A stretch of 64,000 nucleotides of DNA from Siphonodentalium dalli (taxonomy: Eukaryota > Mollusca > Scaphopoda > Gadilida > Siphonodentaliidae): contig CP136066.1 of assembly GCA_032622095.1 (NCBI GenBank), forward strand, positions 130,913,917 through 130,977,916. Reading direction: 5' to 3'. Below are positions 36,725-47,900 of this stretch, piece by piece. Position numbers and translations under genes: made by a program. The first letter of the stretch is position 1. The number at the start of each line of letters is the position of its first letter. The notes below the pieces were generated by a model. It saw only the letters and a program-made list of their open reading frames with translations. It was not told the origin of the DNA and searched no databases.

Positions 36725-38114
36725 TTCCAAATGTATGAACTATCAGAAGCCAACATATTACAACTTGAGCGATCTTACCGCATGTGCATCAAAACAATTC
36801 AAGGTCTACCGACAAGGGCGAGCACAGAAATCGCATTGTCTCTACTCGGAGTCAATCCACTCAGACTCGAAATTGAAAAGAAAAAACTTTTATTCATGGG
36901 CACCTTAATAAATTTACCATGCAACCACCGTGTCGCTCTCCGCATTTTCCTATTCAATCTACATGGTTATATAATATTTAAACGCCCTCCAATTGGCTTC
37001 ACAGGAGACATTATTCCTATTCTTACAAAATACAACCTATATGAGTATCTCACATCATTCGCTGAAACATGATTCTTCCCTATTCAATCACATTGGAAAG
37101 CTATTGTGAAACAGAATATGTCTCACACAACGTCACAACCAAATCAACCTGAACGAGTGGACTCCCTTGAGTTTTTTCGCAGAGTAAAACCTTGCCATAT
37201 GTCTACCTGGAGGGGATGGAAGCTCTGTTGGCACAACCCTAATTATCTACAGAAAGCGGTACAAATGGCTAACATTCTCAACCGCACGACATATGATAAT
37301 AATACTATCTGCAAACACTGTGGCCATTTGTACCATAACCAGGTTGAACACATGTTTCTCCATTGTTTCTCACCACATATAGTTCAACTGAAGAACTGCT
37401 TCTGGTATAGAATTATTAATGTCCACGGTATCCCAATCTTTGTCACGATGGATCAATTGTCTTGCAATGAATTTCTAATGTATGCATTTGGATGCCAGTC
37501 GCTGGGCGGACTTGATCCCTCAGATATTCCCAATGAAAATAGTTTATTCACAGACTGCTTCTCGTTCATAAGTGTATTATGTTACATATGATTGTTTGCG
37601 AGTGGCGACTCCTATATAGATTCATGCATCATGTATACTGCTGATCTTTAATATCCCAAATTTGTCGGGAAACAAAATAGCATATGTAACAATACAATTT
37701 TATTATTACTATCTACAGTATACTAAAGTATACGAATATCACAATATCAATGATAACATCGCATCTCTGTATATTATATGGAATGCCACCATATATCGAT
37801 ATCTAATTTAGTATATGCCATTATAGACATTGACGTATAATTATAATTTGTAGATATATGACCTCTGTGATTGCAATCGCCATGCAATTTATTATATATA
37901 CATGTGTATATGGGATAGTATTGACGTTATATATACACGTATATATAGTACAGTAATTGCTTCTAATTTCACACGATGCATTCGTGTCTGTTCTGATAAC
38001 ATATACGTAACGCCTTATTATTCTTAATGTTTTTTGATTATGTAATTGTATATACGTTGTACACTACGTCTCCCGTGTGTGGAGGAATAAACAATCTCTC
38101 TCTCTCTCTCTCTC
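36725..38114 (+). pseudogene. LINE C-terminal half and 3' end
   Basis: 36731-37072 encodes EANILQLERSYRMCIKTIQG followed by LPTRASTEIALSLLGVNP, the segment after the RT in Tx1/Nimb- or ingi-like LINEs. After a stop, 37106-37591 carries CHMSTWRGWKLCW and a Cys/His motif CKHCGHLYHNQVEHMFLHC. The 3' UTR runs to AATAAACAATCTCTCTCT (38084-38114), a polyadenylation signal plus a CT tail. Layout and motifs parallel the LINE at 59.7-60.85 kb. Confidence 0.87.
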
Positions 38115-39170
38115 ACCATGATATCCCGGTATATCATTGTCAGGACTGTTTGTACAAAAGGTTGTTATTCTACTATGCATAATTTTGCTATAGCATTGTA
38201 CTCGGACTGTATTGCAATGTAATATATCAGTACATGTACCTGTATACTGTGTGCACATTATATACATGTAGGCCTACTTTCACTTTAGTATGTGTCATAA
38301 AAGACTCATTTTGTTAAATTGAAAAAAACATGTGTGAAAACAGAGAGAATACATGTACATGTGCCGGCACCATATACCTCTTTGTGTGCTGTACTACCGG
38401 TACTATTCATGTACATGTACTACACTACAATAAGAGAAATTTTAATTGATTCTGCTGCCCTTGTGGCTTGTGCCACAGGCCTCAAACACGCCAAACAAGT
38501 ATCTGTAGCCAGGCCCACCAGTACCAGGCTACTAGTAAATGAAGTACTGAAAGTGTCACATCATTAATCGAGCCCAATCTTAGTTATACTAGTATCTTGT
38601 GTAGTTTGGGTTACTATTAATAAGATATTTAATGAATGATTGGAATGTATGGTAGCATTCTTACCTGGATCAACATATGCCATGCACAACGCTGGTCATC
38701 ATATCATCACCGCTGTTGGCAGTAAACCCCGGCGGGCATCATCAGTAAACCGCTCATCGGGCTATAACAGTTAGAGTTTTCCATACCAGGGCTAATCTAA
38801 TCAGTTAAAATTAGTCAATTTAGAGGGAATACCAACCAGTGGAAGACGTACATTTATATTCAGATATCGGTTTTCGAGAAAAACCCCATCTTAGTCGAGC
38901 GGACTTAGAATATCGGGGTAAACTTAAATTTCATTCAGCAACACTTTCACGACAGAATATAAAAATAGTACATTATAATCACTTACAGTACTTGTACATG
39001 TAGCCCAGGTGCAGTGCTAGCCTATATTATATACTACCAAAACGTTTGGTCAGTTTCTCGATGCCTGACACTTGTAAACGCTTGAACCGGTATATAGTAC
39101 ATGTATGTGAATTAAAGATCTTATTAGTGACACAACACTTCACAAGAGGCTAGACATACATTTGTAACTA
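38115..39170. other. No gene; many ACATGTAC words
   Basis: TACATGTAC and GTACATGTAC occur repeatedly (38230-38425, 38995-39003). No coding support for the 82-residue frame at 38319-38567. Confidence 0.5.
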
Positions 39171-39332
39171 CAGTAATGCTCTAATTAATCGACTCCTTAA
39201 CCACAGCAGAATTACGGGTAACTCGGGGAGAGCTTTCCGATGAATGGCAACAAGCCATATATCCGACTAAATCCTGAAAAGTTACACATAATTATGCTGT
39301 GGTTAAGGGGTCGATTTCTTAGGGCACTACTG
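39171..39332. mobile_element. 162 bp internally deleted copy of the 36 kb MITE, TA-flanked
   Basis: Starts CAGTAATGCTCTAATTAATC and ends GGGCACTACTG, with TA on both sides (39169-39170, 39333-39334). Compared with 36069-36285 it lacks about 55 bp of the left arm after GGGTAACT, so it no longer folds fully. Confidence 0.9.
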
Positions 39333-39751
39333 TATCTGTTTTAGTGCACATCAAATTTATTTGTTGTCTTTCCTCTTGTAATTTGTCTTTGGTTGTGTTC
39401 GCCATTTCGATGGACAACTACATGTACTGACATCAAATGACTGAAATGAGTCAAAATTTAGCAGTGCAGCCAATTATATAGATAAACAGAATTAAATAGC
39501 ATCCAAATTCCAAATGAGCATAAATGATAAAACAAACTTTATTGAGCACACTTTTAATACTAGTAATTACAGCTACAATGAAAGCACCTAATAAAAATTC
39601 TAAGTTTGGTAAAACTGTCTGTATACAAAGTTTATCTGACCGTGATGAATAAAACCTATAAATGGGATCATATACATGTATGTTAGATATCATTACATGA
39701 TTATTTGAAAACACATATCCGTATGGAAAACAAACTATTTTACCACTGGCC

Positions 39752-39872
39752 AAGTGGTCCTGCTAATATGCTATGATGCTGGTGGTCCTGCTGAATTGCT
39801 ATGATGCGGGTAGTGCAATTCATAGCAATTAAGCAGGACCCAACCGCATCATAGCACATTAGCAGGAACATT
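39752..39872. repeat. Inverted repeat of TGCTATGATGCTGGTGGTCC
   Basis: The left half (GGTCCTGCTAATATGCTATG and GGTCCTGCTGAATTGCTATG) is mirrored by CATAGCAATTAAGCAGGACC and CATAGCACATTAGCAGGA. A similar single arm occurs at 63435-63510. Confidence 0.85.
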
Positions 39873-40545
39873 TGAACAGTGGTATATTTACAGTGTCAAA
39901 TCGAATGGGCATCTTTTAACAATATTTTTGAACAATTTCCTGAAGTGTTCGAAAATTGAGAACTGAATTTTTTTTTATGAGATTTCGATTGAAAAATTTC
40001 TAACTTAGCTCATCAGGATTAACAGACTACCAGTATGTTTGGTATATTTTTCTGTAATCGTCACCTGCTGAGGTGGGGAAATATCATCCATTGTCGCACA
40101 GCTATATTCTCTTTCCCAACAAAGTCCATAGAACATACATGTGTGTGATTACAGCTATGCTTTAATTAATCAGCTCGCCTTATAAAGGTTGACCACCGGG
40201 TATTACTGCAGTATTCAGGCGTGTTCATGCGATCAACCGCAGTCAGTTATACCGCCGCAGAATGTGGTCCACCTCACATTTGCAGTTAGGCTGTATTTTT
40301 CATGCGATGTTTATATGAATTTTGTTTTAAAGTTGACATTGTAACCACACCAGAAATTTTGTTTATTGTTTCAATATGTCTAGATAGAATTCAGAATTTT
40401 TGTGGTAAAAACAATTAACTTGGTTATCACAGTTAACACATATTACTGTGGTAAGATTACCAGCGGATACGCATGTCAACAGGGACTGCATGCTCTAATT
40501 AATTATCAGGTCTAAAATGTTTATACTGGATACAGTTCATTTTAA

Positions 40546-41471
40546 AGGTACCCAATCCGGTTCGATGATCCCCATATAATCAGATTCCAACAACAACAAC
40601 ATCATACATTTGTATTTAGAAAGGCTGCTTCAGTTACGGTATCAGAATTGATTAATTGCCCTAAAATAATGCTAACCACTGTCAACTAAAGTATACAATT
40701 GCCTGACATATGTTATTTATCAACATGTTGTTCTACAAAATTTGGCCTTATTATCAACAGAAAGCCTCTTGATTTTAGAGTTATCCATCTTCATCTGAAA
40801 TTTGGTCCGAGACCGTGGGCCACTATTAATTCTTGATCGTGAAAAATAGTATATTTCAAAAATTGATATCTAATAACTCTGAGCTTTGATAGGTGGGTTC
40901 CTCGACTCGTACCAAATATCTTTTACCCCCAAGTCCAAATAAATAGTAATGTGCGAGCGTTAATTCAGGGGGCCCTTAATCGGATTATGCATCTTTAAAT
41001 TCAAATACAGTTTAAAGATGCATAATCCGATTAAGTGCCCCTCATTTACTATTTACATGTATATGGAATCGGGGGGGGGTAAAAATATTTTAATCAAGTC
41101 GAGGGACCCAACTACATGTATCAAATCTCAGAGTTATTAGATATCGATTTTTGAAATTTTAATATTTAACACCATCGATACTTAATAGTGGCCCAGAAAA
41201 ATTTGACGAGCCGACGGTCTCAGACCAAATTGCGGATGAAGATGGATAACTCTAAAATGAAGAGGCTTTGTGTTGATAATAAGGCCAAACTTCGTCGAAC
41301 AGCATGTTGATAAATATAACGTATCAGGCAATTTTATACTATACATGTAGTTGACAGTGGTTAGCATTATTTTTGGGCAATTAATCGATTCTGATAACTG
41401 AAGCAGCATTTCTAAAAAAAATGTTGTTGGAATCTAATTATATGGGGACCATCGAATCTGATTGAACACCT
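40546..41471. mobile_element. 926 bp foldback element, TTAA-flanked
   Basis: The whole element is one diverged palindrome centred near 41008: AGGTACCCAATC and, in reverse, AGGTGTTCAATC at the ends, TTAA on both sides (40542-40545, 41472-41475). TTAA plus an AGG start recalls Kolobok-type elements (from memory, termini RRG). Arms of about 460 bp differ by roughly one in ten bases. No transposase. Confidence 0.9.
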
Positions 41472-41505
41472 TTAATAGTTAGCTATATGAGTTATATACA
41501 CATAA

Positions 41506-41893
41506 GGCGACACCAATTTTTAAGTCCGGTTTACGAACACCTCCTACAACTTTTTTTCCATTTCATGAAAAAAAAAGAGACTTTTTTGTCCCAAATTTTT
41601 TTTTAAACGCGTACTGATTTTCATGTGCTGTCGCATCCGGTTCTGCTTATGATCATTTGCAGATCCATATTTTCATGTATTTCATGACAAGAAATGTCTT
41701 GTTTGGTTCAGAATTTCATTGGAAATTTTTTTTTTTCACAATTTTTGTAAAATTTATTTAAAATTTCAAGATTTACTTGATATAAATTGGGGGGACAATT
41801 TTTTGGATTTTTATTTTTTTCCCTCCTGCATCTACTTTTTTCTCCCCACATCAGCCCACATGTTCGTAAACCAGACTTAAAATTGGTGTCGCC
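41506..41893. mobile_element. 388 bp MITE, TAA-flanked (PIF/Harbinger-like)
   Basis: Ends GGCGACACCAATTTTTAAGT and, in reverse, GGCGACACCAATTTTAAGTC, with TAA on both sides (41503-41505, 41894-41896). A TWA target and GG...CACC ends fit PIF/Harbinger MITEs. The interior is T- and A-rich with long homopolymers. Confidence 0.88.
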
Positions 41894-41924
41894 TAATAGA
41901 CATTTAAACATTGAAAATTGTAGG

Positions 41925-42165
41925 TTTCCGGGTGATAACTTCAGTTTGTGTGATCATATCTGAACCAAATGTGGTATGTAAGTTTATCAGACGATTCAGA
42001 CCAAAATACAGGTCAAGTTCGAATATGGGTGTGCTCCGCCCATTTTTGCGAGAGTTATGGCCCTTTTTCGACTTAGAATTGTGTTCATTTCTGGTTTCCG
42101 CATCATAATTTTAGTTTGTGTGATCAAATCTGAATCAAATTTGGTATGATAGTTTATTATCCACC
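41925..42165. repeat. Dispersed repeat copy with GAGTTATGGCCCTTTTTCGA
   Basis: Same family as 1895-2330: ACAGGTCAAGTTCGAATATG, GAGTTATGGCCC, TTTTTCGACTTAGAATT, and two TTTCCG(G/C)(G/A)TGATAA-like starts. Orientation as at 1895-2330. Confidence 0.75.
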
Positions 42166-43477
42166 ATTTCATGGGACACTGGTTGGATTGTTCTGAAATG
42201 TAGTATCGGATTTAGGGGTCCTTAATATATTTTTCAGATAAGCTGATGCCCCAATGAAGCCACATTTGCTGAAATAGTATCCAAAACATCAACATATCAA
42301 GAGCCATTAGACTGAATTAGATAAAAATATATCACTTGGGTCTGTTTAAGCTGGAAAAAACTCAAAATTTGTATAATTTTCTGCTATTATATCTGCATAC
42401 TAGCCTTTTTTCTGAATCGTGAATGCCGGTTATATTGCCGTGTGAAATCCTAGTACCAGATAACATTGGGTATGTATATAGCATACCACCTGAAAATGGC
42501 TTGAATATCACATACCAAAGCGGGGTGGGGGTGTGTGTGACACCCTCCTTGATCATAGTCTATATTCTACAGGGTATGTTAACTGTTTCGAGTTGGTGCA
42601 ATTAATGTGATTGTTTAATCGCTACCATCTGAAATCTATTTTTAGCATATTTCGCTATCTGATCAATTGCTACTGATATAAAAAAGGATAAAGATGGTGT
42701 GTCTCTTTCCCAAATGTTCTGTTTACATGTACATTTGGGGGTTTATGAGTCAAATAATAACAGGCAACATGTCCTTCTAACACTAAGAAATAATGTGTTC
42801 TTATGAACCAGGACAAAATATGACTATTTCTGGAGCATTACAGCACATTATTACAAATCTATATTTGTAAGCAGTAAGATAATGACAGGAAACATGTCCT
42901 CAGACTAAGAAATAATTTTTTGGTGTGTATTTCACATCACAGCTCATGTGTATACTCAAATTAGTTTATGTCATTCAAAGGGAGAAACCCATTTAGAAAG
43001 TTTAAATGAGACAATACTACCTCACTGTAGATGTAGTTGCAAGGTACAACATGTACATGTACATGTATTCTGGTAAATGACATTGGAACTAAAATAACGA
43101 TTTTTGTGTCCACCGGTATGTCATGTACCGGTATACATTGCAACTACATGTACATGTAACTTGCCTAACATACCATATACATGTATGCAGAGGGAATTTG
43201 CAAGTGTTTTTTAATCAAAATTTTAACCCAACTCTTGTTGTCAGTAAGTTTTAACCCATCCAGTTTAATGAGTTTATATATGTATATATTACATGTGTTT
43301 CTATACATGTATTTTATCTATAGTTAGTTTGTTGTCCTTGAATAAACATGTATTGCTGCACAATCAGTTTCCTTAATGTTCTATTATACTAAAACAACTC
43401 CATTGATAACAATACCCCTGAATCCCATCAAAATCTACTTCATTGCCATCCTCATCATTTCACTTTGGTATCCCCAC
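42166..43477. other. No gene; ACATGTACATGTA words
   Basis: About 1.3 kb with ACATGTACATGTA runs at 43050-43066 and 43146-43158. Short frames lack support. Confidence 0.5.
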
Positions 43478-44110
43478 CCAGGTGTACCTTGGTGTTATTC
43501 ACCCAGGTGTTCCTTGGTGTTTCCTACCCATGTGTACCTTGGTGTTTCCCACCCAGTTGTACCTTGGTTTTTTTCTTACCCAGGTGTACCTTGGTGTTTT
43601 CTTACCCAGGTGTACCTTGGTGTTTCCTTACCTGGGTGTACCTTTGGGTTTTCTAACCCAGGTGCATCTCAATGGGAAATCCACCTGGGTAAGAAAACAC
43701 CAAGGTACACCGGCGTAAGAAAACACCAAGGTACACCTGGGTTGGAAACATCAAGGTACACCTGGTGGGGAACACCCAGATAGGAAACACCAGGGTACAC
43801 CTGGGTGAATAACACTAAGGTACACCTGGGTGGGAATCACCCAGGTAGGAAACACCAGGGTACACCTGGGTGAATAACACCTAGGTAACCTGGGTGGGAA
43901 ACACCCAGGTAGGAAACATCAGGGTACACCTGGGTGAATAACACCATGGTACACCTGGGTGGGGAAACACCCAGGTAGGAAACACCAGGGTACACCTGGG
44001 TGGGAAACACCCATGTAGGGTACACCTGGTGTGGTCACCTGGGTAATTACACCCAGGTTTATCCATACCAGGGTTTTTATCCAGTTTCAGGTGGGTAAAT
44101 CATGGTAAAA
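43478..44110. repeat. Head-to-head minisatellite, unit about 28-32 bp
   Basis: The first part repeats ACCCAGGTGTACCTTGGTGT and the second part its reverse complement, ACACCAAGGTACACCTGGGT; the switch lies at about 43660-43680. This gives a palindromic array of roughly 20 copies. Open frames through it (for example 43376-43783) merely translate the repeat. Confidence 0.95.
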
Positions 44111-44240
44111 CCCAGGTTTCGCGGGGTCTTGATGGTTGGTGGATGTCTTGGTAGATAGATTTTTACCTGGGTTTCGGCCCAAAAAACCTGGGTGGATTTA
44201 CCCAGGTACATTTTTATATGGGTTTTCCCCAGTATTTTGA

Positions 44241-44985
44241 CCCAACGAACGACTTACGACCAATGTTTTAAACAGCTGGACGGGCACACATAATATTGTT
44301 TGTAATTTTCAACATATTTTCGTACAAATGGGTTCACATTTGACCGAATTAATCACATAGGTTTATTTCGAACTTATTTGATTCTCAAATTATACCGTTG
44401 AATGGCACTGGCCACAGTGAACACGTGAAAACAAGCACACTACGGACTTATTTCATATTGAAATAGTCCAATATACGGCTGTTTTAATAATCAGAGTAAT
44501 TAGGCCCATATAGAGCGTATTTCAGCTTTCAAATAATGCAAACATGAGCTTATTTTGCGCAATTATAAAATAAGTCCGGGCACAATACGGGCTTATTTTA
44601 TAGCAGCAAAATATGCTCATATTTGAATTATTTGAAAGCTGAAATACGCTATATATGGGCCTAATTACTCTGATTATTAAAACAGCCGTATATTGGACTA
44701 TTTCAATATGAAATAAAGTTCGTAGTGTGCTTGTTTTCACGAGAACACGCTGGAAAATAACACGATAAGCCAACTCACGACTTACTAGGTATACGTTCGT
44801 TGTATTGTGTGTTCACTGTCGCCCGTGCCATTCAACGGTATCGTTTGTTCAAATAAGTTCAAAATAAATATATGTGATTAATTCGGTCCAATGTGAACCA
44901 ATTTGTACGAAAATATGTTGAAAATTACAAACAATATTATGTGTGCCCGTCCAGCTGTTTAAAACATTGGTCGTAAGTCGTTCGA
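44241..44985. repeat. 745 bp palindrome, arms about 370 bp
   Basis: The left arm starts CAACGAACGACTTACGACCA; the right arm in reverse starts ATCGAACGACTTACGACCAA. They pair through GTTTAAAACAGCTGGACGGG, TACGAAAATATGTTGAAAAT and TTTCATATTGAAATAG to a centre near 44613. Words such as GCCCATATAGAGCGTATTTC and CTGGAAAATAACACG recur in the 32-33 kb and 50.2-50.6 kb segments, so these belong to related elements. Confidence 0.93.
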
Positions 44986-44989
44986 TGGG

Positions 44990-47900
44990 TGGGGAAAAAT
45001 GCATTTTTTTACGCTGAAAAATAGCAGCTACGAAGATTGTTTCCGGTCACGTGACTGATAGGTTGCGCACATTTTCTCTCCGGTTATTTTCCAAATTATC
45101 AACGTTTACGCCAAGAAAATCATCTTAATTCCGAGAAGATATAGCAACAGCGCCTGTAGAAAAGGGGACGAAGAAAACGACGTAGCTCTAGTGGCTGTTA
45201 CTTTGGCGAATTTTGATTGTTATGTTTCAAGAAGAAGTCCTTGAGCAAATTACGAGACTTTCCGAGATTCGGCGAGATGCCTAGGAATGCGGAAGTATTC
45301 TCAAATTCAGCTTTGGACAATTTGATATTTTGATTTCTGACTTATAACGTCGCTGTGTATATTTATAATATACATCCACCTCGCCCAAGGGAATGTGTTA
45401 AATTGACTGCATAAATGATTTGGTGAGGACATCTGTCACAACTGTGTACGTGCCGTTATTAATATTACGTTATTTCATACAAACTTCCTGTTTGGCTATA
45501 GTGGCAGAATTTAATAACAATAACAATGTTTTGGACAGAATTTATGCTATTCCAGCTTCTAGCTGTGTTTCCGGGTCAGGGACCAAGATACCCACGCCAA
45601 CGCTGTTCAAAAGCAGTCAAAAACAAGGACTTATCAATATCATGTGACAGCTGCAGTGGATGGACTCATCTGAAATGCTCAGAGATGACTCGATTGGAGT
45701 ACGACCGTCATGCAGAGGATGGAACCGACTTTTCCTTCTGTTGCCATCGATGTACCATCATGAATCTACCTGGAAGTTCGTGGAAAATCTCAGACTTTGA
45801 AGAGGAATGTCATGACATTAAAACTTCTTCTGACTGTTTCTCAAATAATGATGAAAAGGACTCAAATCATCCAAATATCAATGATTCTTCCCTTTCAGCT
45901 CCGCCTAACAGTGAATCAATTTTTCAAATTCCATATGCCCTGAAAAGAAATGGGCTAAAACTCCTGCATCTAAATTGTTGGAGTCTTTTGAACAAGATTG
46001 ATCAAATTAGGATTTTGGCTCGAAATTCAAAGCCTTCGGTTTTTGCTATTTCTGAAACATGGCTAGATAGTTCTGTCGACAGTTCTGAAATTTCTAATGA
46101 TGACCACTTAGTGATGATAAATGATTGAAATAGAAATGGCGGTGGTGTCTGTCTTTATATTCACCAGTCCCTCTCATTTAATCCTCGGCAGGATATTTTG
46201 AATCCCGAACTTGAATTTTGCTGGGTAGACATTCTACTGCCTAAATGTAAAGCTATTTTGGTTGGAGTGGGCTATCGCCCTCCTGATTTTCATAAATTCT
46301 TCCCTAAATTTTAAGAATATATTAATGAAAAGAAATTTCTCAGAGATGAAACAATAATTCTTGGTGATTTTAATGTTGATGTATCAGCCAAGAGATTGAA
46401 CACACTTAAGCGGGGTCTTAATTCATTCAAATTAATTTCGGGTTTGACTCAGCTCATCAAATGCCATACGAGAGTAACAAGTAATTCTTCTACTATAATT
46501 GACCTTATTCTAACCACTGATCAAGGTAAATATGCTCATTCAGGAGTTCTTGACATAGGAATTAGCGACCATAAAGTAACATATGATGTTCGTAAAAAGT
46601 TAAAACAGCAAGTTGGCAAACATAATGAAATGAGATTAAGATCGATGAAGAATTATTCCTTCGAAAATTTTCATGAAACTTTAAATAACTTGGACTGGAC
46701 TAATGTAATTTGCTGTGACGATGTGGAGAAGGCATGGATGTTGTTCAGCTGTTTGTTTATTTCTGCTATTGATATTGTAGCTCCCTATGCTGAGGTAAGA
46801 GCTAAGGCCCGAACTGAGCCATGGATGGATAGAGATATTTTGCAGAATATCCGAGATAGTGATAAATTAAAGATGAATAAAAATAATTATAAAGCTCTAT
46901 GGAAGTCTCTGAAAGATCTTGGTGCCCCATCAAAGAAGGGCCGTGGTAGTTCAGGGAACGTATCACTTAAAATTGGGGGTGATATTATTTCAGATAAGAA
47001 ATTGGTCGGTAATGAATTTATTAATTTTTTTAGTAATGTGGCTGCCGACCTTGTTGACAAATTACCTGCAGCTAAAGAGAAATATGGTAGTGCGTTTATT
47101 CATAAATATTATTCTGACAAAGGTGTAAAGCCTAATTCATTTAAGCTTAGAGTAGTAGAGGAACAAGAAATTCTTGATATTCTGCTAGATATGGATCCAT
47201 CTAAGGCTACTGGTTTGGATCTGATACCAGCAAGGTTTCTTCGAGATGGCGCTTCGGTGATTTCTTCCCCCTTGACACATATTATAAATCTGACAATACA
47301 CCACGGGATCATTCCAAATGATTTGAAAGTTGCAAGAGTGGTTCCCATTTATAAGAAAAATGAAAAAACCTCACCTGGTAATTATAGACCGGTTTCCATT
47401 CTAAATCTGGCTTCCAAAATTCTAGAGAAAATTGTTTATAAACAAATGGAAGAATACCTAACACAGAATAATTTATTATATGAGCATCAATCGGGGTTTA
47501 GAGCTGGCTTATCAACCGAATCTACCGTTATCTCTCTCACCGACTCTATTAGAAGGAACATGGATAAAGGATCGCTTACTGGAATGGTCTTTATTGACCT
47601 CCAGAAAGCATTTGACACTGTGAACCATACTATCCTATTGGATAAATTAAGTGCTCTAGGCAGCGATAATAACACCCTAACATGGTTCTCATCATATCTG
47701 TCAGACCGGACCCAAATTACTGACATAAGTGGAACGCATTCACATGCTATTAATATCACGTGCGGTGTGCCTCAAGGGTAAATATTGGGACCTATTCTGT
47801 TTGTATTATACGTGAATGATGCAGTTGCAGCCGTAAATTCCAAGTTACTACTGTACGCAGATGACTCAGCTTTGATAGTTTCGGGAAATGATACAAAAGT

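Noticed and set aside
43376-43783. Open frame of 135 residues rich in Pro, Val and Tyr
   Set aside because: Translation of the inverted minisatellite.
45420-45647. Upstream open frame before the L2 LINE
   Set aside because: It overlaps the main frame in another phase and has no motif; more likely 5' UTR.
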